This document shows positions 52,280 to 62,226 of a stretch of 64,000 nt of DNA, piece by piece. This stretch comes from Marinicrinis sediminis (GTDB taxonomy: Bacteria; Bacillota; Bacilli; Paenibacillales; KCTC-33676), in NCBI RefSeq assembly GCF_042685085.1, contig NZ_JBHUMM010000010.1:124001-188000 (forward strand), given 5' to 3'. The notes beneath the pieces were generated by a model. That model searched no databases. It was not told the origin of the DNA and saw only the letters and a program-made list of their open reading frames with translations. The translations under genes and the position numbers were made by a program. Every line of letters begins with the position of its first letter. Position 1 is the first letter of the stretch.

Positions 52280-53413
52280 ATGAGCCGGATCGATGAGATA
52301 TTACAACGTGCTGTTAACGGCGAACGGCTGTCGCTGGAAGATGGCGTCGCGTTGTTTGAATCCAATGAATTGGAAAAAATCGGACAGGCCGCTAACCAGG
52401 TGATGCAGCGATTCCATCCGGAGCCGCAGGCCACCTTCGTTGTAGGCCGTAATATAAACTATACCAATGTGTGCAACGTATACTGCCGGTTCTGTGCCTT
52501 TTACCGCAGACCGGGTTCTGAAGAAGGATATGTGCTTCCAAATGAAGAGATTCATCAGAAAATCCAGGAGCTCGAGGAAGTAGGAGGCACCGAGGTGCTG
52601 ATGCAAGGCGGAGTGAATCCAAATCTGCCTTTTGATTACTATCTGGATCTGCTCAGAGAAATCAAGCAGCGTTCCAAAGTCAACATGCATTCCTTTTCCA
52701 CCGTTGAGATTCGGGAGATGAAGAAGCTGTCTGGACTCGCCACCTATGAGGAAGTGCTGGAGAAGCTGCATGAAGCGGGGCTGGATTCCCTGCCCGGAGC
52801 AGGCGCTGAAATGCTGGTGGATCGCATTCGCAACAAGATTAGTCGACTGAAGGGCCCTTGGCAAGAGTGGATTGAGATTATGAAGGCAGCCCATCGAGTT
52901 GGCATGTCTACGACAGCCACAATGGTCATCGGTTTCGGTGAAACGATGGAAGAACGGGTGCTTCACTTGCTGCGCCTGCGGGATGCTCAAGATGAATGCA
53001 TCGAGAAACAGCTGCCGTCTCCAGGGTTTTTGGCCTTCATTATCTGGACCTTTCAGCCGGATAATACGAATCTCAAGGCAGAGCGTGTCAGCAGCGAGGA
53101 ATATTTGAAAACGTTGGCGATCAGCCGCCTCATGCTTGACAACATTCGGAACTTCCAGGCTTCATGGGTGACGATGGGACCCGAGGTCGGCAAGAAATCG
53201 CTGTCCTATGGATGCAATGACTTTGGCAGCACTATGATGGAGGAAAATGTGGTATCGGCTGCGGCCTGTACCCACAAAGTCAACATCGATCTGATTCTGA
53301 AACTGATTCGGGAGGCAGGAAAGACGCCTGTCCAGCGTGATACGTACTACAACACGATCAAAGTGTTTGGCGAAGAGGAACGAGTAGAAAAAGACTTCAT
53401 CTTGCAGAACTAG
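52280..53413 (+). CDS. mqnC: Cyclic dehypoxanthinyl futalosine synthase
   Basis: A 377-residue radical SAM enzyme of the futalosine route to menaquinone. The radical-SAM Cys cluster is CNVYCRFC in NYTNVCNVYCRFCAFYRRPG; other markers are VLMQGGVNPNLPFDYYLDLL, LPGAGAEMLVDRIR and IWTFQPDNTNLKAE. ATG at 52280 has GGGAG 8 nt upstream; a GTG at 52274 is possible. No other mqn genes are in the window, so the rest of the pathway must lie elsewhere. Confidence 0.94.
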   Translation: MSRIDEILQRAVNGERLSLEDGVALFESNELEKIGQAANQVMQRFHPEPQATFVVGRNINYTNVCNVYCRFCAFYRRPGSEEGYVLPNEEIHQKIQELEEVGGTEVLMQGGVNPNLPFDYYLDLLREIKQRSKVNMHSFSTVEIREMKKLSGLATYEEVLEKLHEAGLDSLPGAGAEMLVDRIRNKISRLKGPWQEWIEIMKAAHRVGMSTTATMVIGFGETMEERVLHLLRLRDAQDECIEKQLPSPGFLAFIIWTFQPDNTNLKAERVSSEEYLKTLAISRLMLDNIRNFQASWVTMGPEVGKKSLSYGCNDFGSTMMEENVVSAAACTHKVNIDLILKLIREAGKTPVQRDTYYNTIKVFGEEERVEKDFILQN

Positions 53414-53477
53414 ACAACCCAAACTTCGAATCTCTCGAAAACTTTTTGTGTGTTACGAATAAAACGCGTTTTATTTG

Positions 53478-53527
53478 GCATACGGAGAGCCTTCGGGAGA
53501 TTTTTTTGTCCGTTTCTCTCCGTATGC
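53478..53527. other. 12-bp hairpin upstream of the MHYT-GGDEF-EAL gene
   Basis: GCATACGGAGAG (53478-53489) pairs perfectly with CTCTCCGTATGC (53516-53527) around a T-rich loop. It lies 64-115 bp after mqnC and 54 bp before the next start. It could be a terminator with an internal T run or a translation-control element; no known riboswitch fits. Confidence 0.5.
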
Positions 53528-53581
53528 GATTATTTGTCTCTGGAATACAAGATGATATTTGGTAGGAAAGGAAGAAAGAAG

Positions 53582-56029
53582 ATGAACCACAACATGCATA
53601 TGCATGGCACCTACGATCTGGAGCTGGTGCTGTTTTCCTATATTATTGCTGTATTTGCCTCTTACACAGCGCTGGATTTGGCCGGTCGGGTGCGATTGAG
53701 CAAAGGGGGCAGGCGTGTGACCTGGCTGCTGCTCGGAGCGATCGTCATGGGTATGGGCATCTGGTCCATGCACTTCGTCGGCATGATGGCATTTTCGCTC
53801 CCCGTTCCGATTGTCTATGACCTGGTGGTCGTCTTGATATCGGTTGTTGCCGCCTTGCTCGCTGCATTTATTACACTCTATATCGTCAGTCGAGAGCGCG
53901 TAACCGTGGTTGGTGTACTGGTGGGTGGTCTGCTGCTTGCTATCGGCATTTCATCCATGCATTACATCGGTATGGCCGCGATTACGATCCATATTACGTA
54001 TGATCCGATGATGTTTGTACTCTCGATTGTGATTGCGGGTCTCGCTTCCATTGGCGCACTGGCGTTTTCCTTCTACTTCAGTCAGGATCAGTCTGGGCGA
54101 GGGTTCTGGAAGAAGCTTGGAAGCGGCGTCATGATGGGGATCGCCATAGCCGGCATGCACTATGTGGGCATGATCGCCGCCAATTTTCATATCTCACAGA
54201 AATCACCGCCATTTTTCGGCATTGACCTGGAACAGAAATATCTCGGTTACATCATCACTGGCGGAACGCTCTTTACCCTCGTCATGTCGCTGATCGGCAT
54301 CTATGTATCCAAACGGCTGACCATCAAAGATTCCGAAGCCAGACAGAGTGAAAAGTGGTTTCGATCCCTGTTCCAAAACAATCAGGATGGCATCATTACC
54401 ATTGATCTCAATCGTCGGATCGTCGGCTTTAATGAAGCCGCCTCTACCATGACGGGCTATGACGGTTCACAGTTTATGCATGAGCCTATCGAAACCATCT
54501 CCGCCCTTATACCAGAAGCGGATCGGGATCGGATCAGACAGCTATTCCAGCAATCCTTTACCGGCAAAAGCATCTCCTACGAAGCAGATATGATACATAA
54601 GCAGGGCCACTTGATCTCGCTCTATGTCGTCGTCGTTCCCGTGACCATCGAAAATGAAGTCAATGGCATTTTCATTATCGCCAAGGATGTGACCGCAGAG
54701 AAGAAGAGCAAGGAATTGATTCAGCACCTGGCGTACCACGATGAACTGACGGGACTGCCTAATCGCAGAATGTTTAATGAGCGACTGGATGCCCGGATTA
54801 CCCAGCACCAGGAAGCGAATACCCGATTCGCAGTCATGGTCCTCGATATCGACCGCTTTAAAATGATCAACGATTCCCTCGGCCATATGTACGGCGACCT
54901 GTTTCTAAAGGAAGTGAGTGAACGCATCCGGCAAGTGGTGATCGATCGTCCGATCTGCCTCGCTCGAATCGGAGGGGATGAATTTACGCTGATGGTGGAG
55001 CAGTTTGACCAGCTCACAGAGGTATCGGCCATCGCGGACGAGCTGATTCACCAGATCCAACAGCCATACAGTCTGATGGAGACCGATTTTTACGTCACCG
55101 CAAGCATCGGCATCACCGTCTATCCGGATCACGGTATCGACAGCGGTCAACTGCTCAAGCATGCGGACAGTGCCATGTATGAAGTGAAGAGAGAAGGCAA
55201 GAACGGATACTGCTATTATTCTGCGGAACTCAATCAGCAACTGATAGAGAAGATTGAACTGGAAAGAGATTTGAGAAAAGCGGTGCAAAATGAGGAGCTT
55301 TTCTTGCATTACCAGCCACAGATTCAGACAGAGGGACAGCGCATGATCGGCGTCGAAGCGCTCATCCGCTGGCAGCATCCCGCCAAGGGGGTCCTGTCTC
55401 CCGGGGTGTTTATCCCGATTGCGGAAGAAACGGGTATCATTTACGAGATTGGCAGCTGGATTTTGAGAGAGGCATGCCGTCAAATGAAAGATTGGCATGA
55501 TGCAGGCGGGCCCCTTATTCCGATTTCGGTCAACCTGTCCTCCCAGCAATTTCATCAGTCGAATCTGGCCGCTCATGTCCAGCAAATTCTGGAGGAAACT
55601 GGACTGGAACCGAAATACCTGGAACTGGAAATCACGGAAAGCATGATGATGGACGCCAATACTTCCATTAGCATCCTGAACGAGCTGCATCAATTAGGGG
55701 TACGGATCAGCCTCGATGATTTCGGCACCGGCTACAGCTCGCTGAGCTACCTGAAGATGTTTCCGATCCAGAAACTGAAGATCGACCGCTCCTTTATCCA
55801 GGATATTACCGTCAACCGGAATGACAAGGCTATCGTTTCTACCATTATCGCCATGGCCCAGCATTTGAACATGTCCGTCATCGCGGAAGGAATCGAGAGC
55901 AAGGAGCAACTGGATGTATTAACCCTGAACGACTGTCGGGAAATTCAGGGCTATTACTTCAGCAAGCCGCTGTCCGCCTGGGATGTCGAACAGCAATTTT
56001 TCGTTCCGCAGCGAGCCGTGCAAAGGTAA
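53582..56029 (+). CDS. Membrane sensor protein with MHYT, PAS, GGDEF and EAL domains
   Basis: An 815-residue c-di-GMP enzyme. Residues 1-235 form a seven-TM MHYT domain with three repeats (MHFVGMMAF, MHYIGMAAI, MHYVGMIAA), thought to bind copper or gases. A PAS domain follows (about 255-370, FQNNQDGIITIDLNRRIVGF), then GGDEF (385-545) with an intact GGDEF signature after RI, and EAL (560-815) with EALIRW and DDFGTGYSSLSYL. Both synthesis and degradation residues look intact. ATG at 53582 has GGAAAGGAAGAAAGAAG upstream; it is the first start after the membrane domain begins. Confidence 0.95.
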   Translation: MNHNMHMHGTYDLELVLFSYIIAVFASYTALDLAGRVRLSKGGRRVTWLLLGAIVMGMGIWSMHFVGMMAFSLPVPIVYDLVVVLISVVAALLAAFITLYIVSRERVTVVGVLVGGLLLAIGISSMHYIGMAAITIHITYDPMMFVLSIVIAGLASIGALAFSFYFSQDQSGRGFWKKLGSGVMMGIAIAGMHYVGMIAANFHISQKSPPFFGIDLEQKYLGYIITGGTLFTLVMSLIGIYVSKRLTIKDSEARQSEKWFRSLFQNNQDGIITIDLNRRIVGFNEAASTMTGYDGSQFMHEPIETISALIPEADRDRIRQLFQQSFTGKSISYEADMIHKQGHLISLYVVVVPVTIENEVNGIFIIAKDVTAEKKSKELIQHLAYHDELTGLPNRRMFNERLDARITQHQEANTRFAVMVLDIDRFKMINDSLGHMYGDLFLKEVSERIRQVVIDRPICLARIGGDEFTLMVEQFDQLTEVSAIADELIHQIQQPYSLMETDFYVTASIGITVYPDHGIDSGQLLKHADSAMYEVKREGKNGYCYYSAELNQQLIEKIELERDLRKAVQNEELFLHYQPQIQTEGQRMIGVEALIRWQHPAKGVLSPGVFIPIAEETGIIYEIGSWILREACRQMKDWHDAGGPLIPISVNLSSQQFHQSNLAAHVQQILEETGLEPKYLELEITESMMMDANTSISILNELHQLGVRISLDDFGTGYSSLSYLKMFPIQKLKIDRSFIQDITVNRNDKAIVSTIIAMAQHLNMSVIAEGIESKEQLDVLTLNDCREIQGYYFSKPLSAWDVEQQFFVPQRAVQR

Positions 56030-56126
56030 AATAGGAGAAAGATAGGAAAAAAGTCATGACGAATGACTTGTTAAGTGATATACTAGAGACTGCTTGTCAC
56101 TGGAAAAAGAAGGAGAGTTGGTAGAT

Positions 56127-58997
56127 TTGAAAATGAAACAAAAGCATTTTACAATCATTCCACTGGTTATGACATTTCTCATTGCAATTGCCAGCTGGAG
56201 CCCAATCGCTACTTCTGCTCAATCCTACAAGGATTCGGTCTCTGATTCATTGCCGGATGTGATTGAACAGATTTCACCAGCGGTTGTTGGCATTATCGGA
56301 AAGCCTAAGATAGACGGTGAATCCAATCCGACCGCTGATCGTTTTCAACTGGCTCACGGCACCGGCGTGATTGTCAAATCGAATGGTACGATCGTCACCA
56401 ATGCACATGTGGTGAAAGATTTGGAGAATATTGTGGTCGTTACGTCGGACGGACGTCAATTTATGGGACAAACGACTCACATGGATGAAGAAAGTGATTT
56501 GGCCCTGGTTAAGATTAACGCTTTGCAGCTTCCGACTGCAACATTAGCCAAGGAAGCCGTGGTTCGCCCAGGGGAAACCGTCATTGCCATCGGCACACCT
56601 GTTTCCTTTTCGTTGCGTAACTCCGTATCCGTAGGGGTGATCAGCGGGGTGGATCGATCGGTCAATGCCAAATACCGCCTGTTGCAGACAGACGCCGCAA
56701 TCAATCCCGGGAATAGCGGGGGACCGCTGGTCAATGCTCGCGGTGAGGTGATCGGAATCAACTCCCTGAAATTCGTGGACTATGCTGTGGACAATCTCGG
56801 ATTTGCGATTCCATCGGATACTGTTCATTACGTCATGGATCACTTCGAGCGTTTTGGCTATGTGAAGCGCGCTTATGTAGGAATGGAACTGGAAGAAAGC
56901 TGGGCGGCACTCGTTGGCTTCCCGAATGATGATGCACTGACTGTATCCTATGTAGAAGAGGGTTCAGCAGCCGAAAAGCTGGATATGCAAACCGGTGATC
57001 AGCTGATCTCAATCGATGGTCATAAAGTACATACATTATTGGAACTGAATGAGCTGTTGAAGGCATACATACCGGGCGACAAGGTGAAATTGTCCATGGT
57101 GCGAGACCAGCAGCCTTATACTGTAAACATGGTACTGGAAGAAGATTTGTATACGAAGACCGACAAAATAGAACGCCCGGAAGACCAGGGGATTTCCATC
57201 TGGATGAAACTCGGTGCCAAGCAAATGATGGTGAACGGCCACATTCACACCATTGCAGCTCCGAAATCTGTAGACGGACATACCCTTGTGCCCCTGCGAG
57301 CGATCAGTGAGGCCTTTGGCGCACAAGTGAAGTGGGATGCAGCCAGCAAGCAAGTCTCCATTGAACAGGCGGATACCCGCATCGTGCTGACACTAGGCAG
57401 CCAGCAAGCAAGTCTGAATGAGGCAGAAGTTCAGCTTTCAGCTAAACCGATCATGCAGCATGGCTCAGTCCTCGTGCCGCTGCGCTTTATTGCCGAATCA
57501 CTCGGGGGTCTGGTCAAGTTTTACAACAGCACACAGGAAATTATTATTACCGATGCGACCAGTGATGTACACGGCAATTCCGGTCTGAAAGCAGATGCCA
57601 ACAAAAAATGGATTGGCGACAGCTATCAGGACTGGTCGATGAAATACCCGAGCGGCATGTCCAAAGGCTACCAGTCTCTCGATGCCAGCAGCGTCAGCTT
57701 CTTCGACAGTAAAGGTGAATACTATCTCTCTGTTGATATTTATGACGACCTGGCGGAAATGACGGATGATGACCTGGTCAGCTGGCTGAAGGATGAATTG
57801 TATGACAACGTCCTTGATTCCGGCTACGTGGCCGATGCCGAGGCTCCATATGCACGTGTACTCGGCAAGTATGATACGTACTATACCGAATACCGCGCCT
57901 ACCAATCTAACGGCAAGGTCTATCAATTGAGCCTTGAAGTGGAAGAAGATATCTACAAGAACGCAGCAAAATGGAAGATCTACCTGGATCTGCTGAACAG
58001 CTTCAAGCCTTCCTTCGACCTGGCCAAAGGGGCAGTCAAAGACATCACCGAAGTGGTGAACGGCTATATCAAGTACGAAAACAAGGATTATGGCATTGCG
58101 TTTGAATTGCCGGCCGGATGGAATAAAACGTATTTCGACGACCTCTCCTTCAGAGATAAGGACAGGGAAATGAACTTGCAGGCTCGTATGACTTCAACCG
58201 TCGATGGAGATACCTTGCAAGCGTGGATGGAACGACAACGCAAGCATTTGAGTAATACGTACGCACCTGCGTATCTGGACATCTCGGAGACACAGTCTGC
58301 GAGTATAGCGGATGCCGAAGCCAGCTGGTACTACTACAAAACCAAGCAGGACGACAGCTGGAAGACCCACTATGTGCTGTATGTGTGGCAGGGCGATTAC
58401 AAGTATGATTTCAACTTTACCTTCACCGATCAGATAACGGCTGATGAAGCATCGGATATCTTCGAGCATCTTGCAGACACGCTTCAGGTTGACAGCACGT
58501 CTATTGCGGACGGATTTGGTCAACTGGAAGACAAGCAAGACTTCTATGATGATGCGAAACCGAGAACATTCAAGAGCAGCGAATACGGATACGAGGTTCA
58601 GACTCCGGCATTCTGGAATGAATCCGAGTATGGCGATGGTCTCTTCCTGAATTACAGTTTTGCAGGCGGCAGCTTTGACGTGAACGTCAGTGAAGAGCTC
58701 ACGCTGGATCTGTTCCTCAAATCGCTGGACAAATCGATCGAGGAAATGAAGGAGTATGGTCTGGAGATAAACGAGAAGAAGAATGAAGCCATTACCTTCC
58801 TCGGCCTGGATGCCTGGTACATCGAGTATGAGACCAAGATGTCCGCAGACAGTCAAATGGAATGGGAGCGCATATATCTCGTTGAAAAGGATGACAACAT
58901 GTATCTGATCAGCCAGAGCCTGTCCGAATCCAATGATACCGCGTATAATCGTCAGTTATTGCAGGAAGCACTGGATTCCTTCACCTTTACCGAATAA
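56127..58997 (+). CDS. HtrA-like serine protease with PDZ and copper-amine-oxidase-N domain
   Basis: A 956-residue exported protein. A signal peptide ends near IATSAQS (residue 35). The chymotrypsin-like domain has catalytic His in TNAHVV, Asp in ESDLALVKI, and Ser in GNSGGPL. A PDZ domain follows (about 245-325, LDMQTGDQLISIDGHKV). Residues 360-475 are a copper-amine-oxidase-N-like repeat (HTLVPLRAISEAFGAQVKW and LVPLRFIAESLGGLVKF), found in Paenibacillus cell-surface proteins. The last 480 residues contain three related modules (starting near WSMKYPSGM, YGIAFELPAGWNK and YGYEVQTPAFWNE). TTG at 56127 has GGAGAG 8 nt upstream; ATG at 56133 is close behind. The fusion order is unusual. Confidence 0.9.
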   Translation: MKMKQKHFTIIPLVMTFLIAIASWSPIATSAQSYKDSVSDSLPDVIEQISPAVVGIIGKPKIDGESNPTADRFQLAHGTGVIVKSNGTIVTNAHVVKDLENIVVVTSDGRQFMGQTTHMDEESDLALVKINALQLPTATLAKEAVVRPGETVIAIGTPVSFSLRNSVSVGVISGVDRSVNAKYRLLQTDAAINPGNSGGPLVNARGEVIGINSLKFVDYAVDNLGFAIPSDTVHYVMDHFERFGYVKRAYVGMELEESWAALVGFPNDDALTVSYVEEGSAAEKLDMQTGDQLISIDGHKVHTLLELNELLKAYIPGDKVKLSMVRDQQPYTVNMVLEEDLYTKTDKIERPEDQGISIWMKLGAKQMMVNGHIHTIAAPKSVDGHTLVPLRAISEAFGAQVKWDAASKQVSIEQADTRIVLTLGSQQASLNEAEVQLSAKPIMQHGSVLVPLRFIAESLGGLVKFYNSTQEIIITDATSDVHGNSGLKADANKKWIGDSYQDWSMKYPSGMSKGYQSLDASSVSFFDSKGEYYLSVDIYDDLAEMTDDDLVSWLKDELYDNVLDSGYVADAEAPYARVLGKYDTYYTEYRAYQSNGKVYQLSLEVEEDIYKNAAKWKIYLDLLNSFKPSFDLAKGAVKDITEVVNGYIKYENKDYGIAFELPAGWNKTYFDDLSFRDKDREMNLQARMTSTVDGDTLQAWMERQRKHLSNTYAPAYLDISETQSASIADAEASWYYYKTKQDDSWKTHYVLYVWQGDYKYDFNFTFTDQITADEASDIFEHLADTLQVDSTSIADGFGQLEDKQDFYDDAKPRTFKSSEYGYEVQTPAFWNESEYGDGLFLNYSFAGGSFDVNVSEELTLDLFLKSLDKSIEEMKEYGLEINEKKNEAITFLGLDAWYIEYETKMSADSQMEWERIYLVEKDDNMYLISQSLSESNDTAYNRQLLQEALDSFTFTE

Positions 58998-59031
58998 GCA
59001 CAAACACGTAAACAAATTTTAGCGAACGCAT

Positions 59032-59088
59032 AGAGCCTTCGGGTCCAGATTGCCATTCAGGTAATCGGAGACCTGGAGGCTCTTTGTG
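59032..59088 (+). terminator. Possible terminator after the protease gene
   Basis: AGAGCCT (59032-59038) pairs with AGGCTCT (59077-59083), with internal extra pairs; the tail is TTTGTG. Confidence 0.6.
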
Positions 59089-59132
59089 AATACGTATCAT
59101 AAAATAAGACACGATATTTGTAAACGAATACA

Positions 59133-59161
59133 TTGACATCAAATCTGGGTTTCGATACGAT
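59133..59161 (+). promoter_or_regulatory. Promoter of the LacI-type gene
   Basis: TTGACA (59133-59138) and TACGAT (59156-59161) are 17 bp apart; a 14-bp operator palindrome lies 7 bp beyond the -10. Confidence 0.75.
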
Positions 59162-59167
59162 GGAAAC

Positions 59168-59181
59168 AGTAAACGTTTACT
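59168..59181. promoter_or_regulatory. LacI-type operator O1
   Basis: AGTAAACGTTTACT is a perfect 14-bp palindrome with the central CG typical of LacI-family sites. It is just downstream of the promoter, so the regulator likely represses itself. Related sites lie at 60256-60267 and 62227-62238. Confidence 0.85.
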
Positions 59182-59202
59182 CTAACAGAAAAGAGAATGG
59201 TA

Positions 59203-60213
59203 ATGAGCAAACCGACGATTCGAGATGTATCCAAAAAGGCAGGCGTATCGATTGCGACCGTATCCAGGGTACTGAACGGTCAGGAAGGATACTCCAAGAC
59301 AACAAAGGAAAAAGTATTACAGGTCATTCATGAACTCGGATATACGCCCAATGAGATTGCAAGAGGGCTGGTCAACAAGAAAACTTCTACCATTGGGGTC
59401 ATGTTCCCGACCGTATCTAGCTTCTTCTTCTCCCAGCTGCTGTCCGGGATTGAAGAGGCTGCCCAGCAGCAGCAATACAACGTATTTATTTGCAACACCG
59501 CGAAGAACGGGGAACGCACCGAAAAGTACTTGCAAGTGCTAAGGGAAAAACAGGTAGAAGGCATCCTGTTTGTCAGTGATTTCATGAAGGAACCCTATTA
59601 TGAGCAGCTGATCGCTTCCCGCATGCCGTTTGTCCTCGTATCTACCGAGTCGATGCGGTATCCGGTTCCATTTGTAAAGGTGGATGATCGCAAGGCTTCC
59701 TATGCAGCGGTGCAGTATTTGCTGGAGAAAGGACATCGTCACATCGGAATGATCAGCGGGACACAGGGCGATCCCATAGCTGGCACCCCGCGTGTTGAAG
59801 GGTACAGACAGGCGCTGGAAGACTATGGCCTTCCCTTCGAGGCTTCCCGGATGTACTATGGCAATTTTGGCTTTAACAGCGGTGCGGCAGGCATGGAACA
59901 GTTATGGGAGCAGCATAGAGACAACTTGACAGCCGTATTCGCGGCCAGTGATGAAATGGCGGCAGGTGCCATATCGGCTTGTTATCGTCTGGGCATTCGA
60001 GTCCCGGAGCAGATGTCGGTGATTGGCTATGACAATACCCCGCTTGCCAGAATGGTCACACCGCCTTTGACTGCGGTTGAACAGCCATTGGAGCAAATGG
60101 GCAAGGCAGCAGTGAAAATGCTGCTCGAACTCATTGTGAAGGGACAGGTAGACAGTCGCATCATGCCATATCAACTGGTTGAGAGAGATTCCGTACAGGC
60201 GATTCAGACTTAG
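59203..60213 (+). CDS. LacI family transcriptional regulator of the glucoside locus
   Basis: A 336-residue repressor. The N-terminal helix-turn-helix is MSKPTIRDVSKKAGVSIATV followed by hinge RVLNGQEG; the rest is a periplasmic-binding-protein-like effector domain (IGVMFPTVSSFFFSQLLSGI, VIGYDNTPLARMVTPPLTAV). ATG at 59203 is preferred over ATG at 59197. Effector is probably an alpha-glucoside or product of the glucosidase, inferred from neighbours. Operators lie before this gene, the glucosidase and the sugar-binding protein gene. Confidence 0.94.
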   Translation: MSKPTIRDVSKKAGVSIATVSRVLNGQEGYSKTTKEKVLQVIHELGYTPNEIARGLVNKKTSTIGVMFPTVSSFFFSQLLSGIEEAAQQQQYNVFICNTAKNGERTEKYLQVLREKQVEGILFVSDFMKEPYYEQLIASRMPFVLVSTESMRYPVPFVKVDDRKASYAAVQYLLEKGHRHIGMISGTQGDPIAGTPRVEGYRQALEDYGLPFEASRMYYGNFGFNSGAAGMEQLWEQHRDNLTAVFAASDEMAAGAISACYRLGIRVPEQMSVIGYDNTPLARMVTPPLTAVEQPLEQMGKAAVKMLLELIVKGQVDSRIMPYQLVERDSVQAIQT

Positions 60214-60255
60214 GGTACCGCATATGTCTGGATCGGCTGTCTGACGCCACAGAGA

Positions 60256-60267
60256 GTAACCGTTTAC
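60256..60267. promoter_or_regulatory. LacI-type operator O2
   Basis: GTAACCGTTTAC, upstream of the glucosidase gene. It is the reverse complement of O3 and differs from O1 at one base in the palindrome. Confidence 0.8.
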
Positions 60268-60317
60268 GTAAAATCCGTCAACAATACAGAGCGATAGCAG
60301 AGAAGGAGTGTCGGAAT

Positions 60318-61997
60318 ATGCAAAAAGCATTTTGGAAAGAAGCGGTTGTATATCAGATTTATCCACGCAGCTTCAAGGACAGCAACGGGGATGGCATCGG
60401 AGACATCCAGGGGATTATCTCCAGACTGGATTACTTGCAGGAACTCGGAGTAGACGTGATCTGGCTGTCACCCGTTTACAAATCACCTAATGACGACAAC
60501 GGCTATGACATCAGCGATTACCAGGACATCATGGATGAGTTCGGCACGATGGCTGACTGGGAGGAAATGCTGGAGGGGATGCATCAGCGTGGCATCAAGC
60601 TGATGATGGATCTCGTCGTCAATCATACCTCTGACGAGCATGAATGGTTTATCGCCTCCAAATCGTCCAAGGACAGTCCATACCGGGACTACTATCACTG
60701 GAAACCGGGCAAGGACGGCAAAGAGCCGAACAATTGGGTGTCGGTATTTAGTGGCTCGGCCTGGAAATATGATGAGCAGACGGATGAATACTTCCTGCAC
60801 ATCTTCTCCAAGAAGCAGCCTGATCTGAACTGGGAGAATCCCAAAGTGCGCGAAGACGTATACAACATGATGAAATTCTGGCTCGACAAGGGCATTGACG
60901 GGTTCCGCATGGACGTCATCAACTTTATCTCCAAAGTGGATGGCTTGCCAAGTGCCGGCAACCCTGATCAGTATGAGTGGGGCGGAGACTACTTCATGAA
61001 CGGTCCGAAAATTCATGATTACCTCCAGGAAATGAACCGGAAGGTACTCTCCCAGTATGATGTGATGACCGTCGGGGAAATGCCGGGCGTATCTGTCGAT
61101 GAAGCGAAGCTGTATACCGGTTCGGAGCGCAATGAGCTGAACATGGTCTTCCAGTTCGAGCATATGGATGTCGATTCCGGTGAAGGCGGGAAGTGGGATG
61201 TGCAGCCATGGACGCTGGACGGAATTAGAAGCATTCTGCATAAATGGCAAGTCGGACTTGCGGAGAATGGTTGGAACAGCCTCTACATGAACAATCATGA
61301 TCAGCCGCGCATGGTGTCCCGTTTCGGCGATGACGGTGTCTATCACAAGCAATCTGCCAAAATGCTAGCCACCTTGCTCCATACCCTGAAGGGAACGCCG
61401 TATATTTATCAGGGCGAAGAGATCGGCATGACCAATGTCCAGTTTGATTCCATCGATGACTATCAGGATATTGAAATTCTGAACATGTACCAGGAGAAAG
61501 TGGTCGAGGGCGGCGAGGATGCAGACAAGATCATGAACGCCATCTATGTGAAAGGGAGAGACAATGCCCGTACTCCAGTACAGTGGGATGGCAGTGAGCA
61601 TGCCGGATTTACAAGCGGCACGCCATGGCTGAAGGTCAATCCGAACTACACAGACATCAATGCTGAAAAAGCGTTGCAGGACCCGGATTCCATCTTCCAC
61701 TATTACAAGCAACTGATTGCGCTTCGCAAACAACATGATGTGATGGTGTACGGGGACTATGAACTCATCCTGGAAGACAGTGATCGCATTTATGCCTATA
61801 CCCGCACGCTCGGGAATGAAAAGTGGATCATTATTCTCAACTTCTTCAAGGAAGAGACTGAATTCCAGCTGCCGGCTCACTTGAAGCATGACACCCGTGA
61901 GCTGATGATTAGCAACTATGCGAATATCGACGAACAACAACCGATTGACCGTTTCACGCTTCAGCCATATGAAGCGCGCGTTTACCGCATTCAGTAA
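60318..61997 (+). CDS. malL: Oligo-1,6-glucosidase (GH13)
   Basis: A 559-residue cytoplasmic glycoside hydrolase of the alpha-amylase superfamily. Conserved regions: I DLVVNHTS, II GFRMDVINF with the nucleophile Asp, III GEMPG with the acid/base Glu, IV NNHDQPR. The residue after the nucleophile is Val, which is known to favour alpha-1,6 (isomaltose-type) substrates. No signal peptide, so substrates enter via an importer. Upstream operator O2; ATG at 60318 has AGAAGGAGTGTCGG. The ABC importer follows after 324 bp. Confidence 0.93.
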   Translation: MQKAFWKEAVVYQIYPRSFKDSNGDGIGDIQGIISRLDYLQELGVDVIWLSPVYKSPNDDNGYDISDYQDIMDEFGTMADWEEMLEGMHQRGIKLMMDLVVNHTSDEHEWFIASKSSKDSPYRDYYHWKPGKDGKEPNNWVSVFSGSAWKYDEQTDEYFLHIFSKKQPDLNWENPKVREDVYNMMKFWLDKGIDGFRMDVINFISKVDGLPSAGNPDQYEWGGDYFMNGPKIHDYLQEMNRKVLSQYDVMTVGEMPGVSVDEAKLYTGSERNELNMVFQFEHMDVDSGEGGKWDVQPWTLDGIRSILHKWQVGLAENGWNSLYMNNHDQPRMVSRFGDDGVYHKQSAKMLATLLHTLKGTPYIYQGEEIGMTNVQFDSIDDYQDIEILNMYQEKVVEGGEDADKIMNAIYVKGRDNARTPVQWDGSEHAGFTSGTPWLKVNPNYTDINAEKALQDPDSIFHYYKQLIALRKQHDVMVYGDYELILEDSDRIYAYTRTLGNEKWIIILNFFKEETEFQLPAHLKHDTRELMISNYANIDEQQPIDRFTLQPYEARVYRIQ

Positions 61998-62050
61998 TCT
62001 GGTTGCAGGATCACACTTTCACACAATTGCAATTGCGTGAGCTTGCTGAG

Positions 62051-62089
62051 AGGCTCTCTTGCCCTGTTTTGGGGCTGGGGGGCCTTTTT
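62051..62089 (+). terminator. Terminator of the glucosidase gene
   Basis: AGGC...GCCCT and GGGGC...GCCT form an imperfect stem, followed by TTTTTC. Confidence 0.7.
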
Positions 62090-62182
62090 CTATGCCATCG
62101 GTTTCAACATGGTTCGTGGAGGAAGTGTCTTTTCTTCTTCTCTGCTTTAGAAAATAAGACACCATTTCCAGTTCACCCAAAA

Positions 62183-62196
62183 TGAAAGCGTTTCAA
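62183..62196. promoter_or_regulatory. CcpA cre site
   Basis: TGAAAGCGTTTCAA matches the CcpA catabolite-responsive consensus (TGWAARCGYTWNCA-like) with a palindromic TGAAAGCGTTTCA. It lies about 140 bp upstream of the sugar-binding protein gene and 31 bp upstream of operator O3. Confidence 0.83.
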
Positions 62197-62226
62197 AAAC
62201 GGAATAAATGACACCGTTTTCATAAC

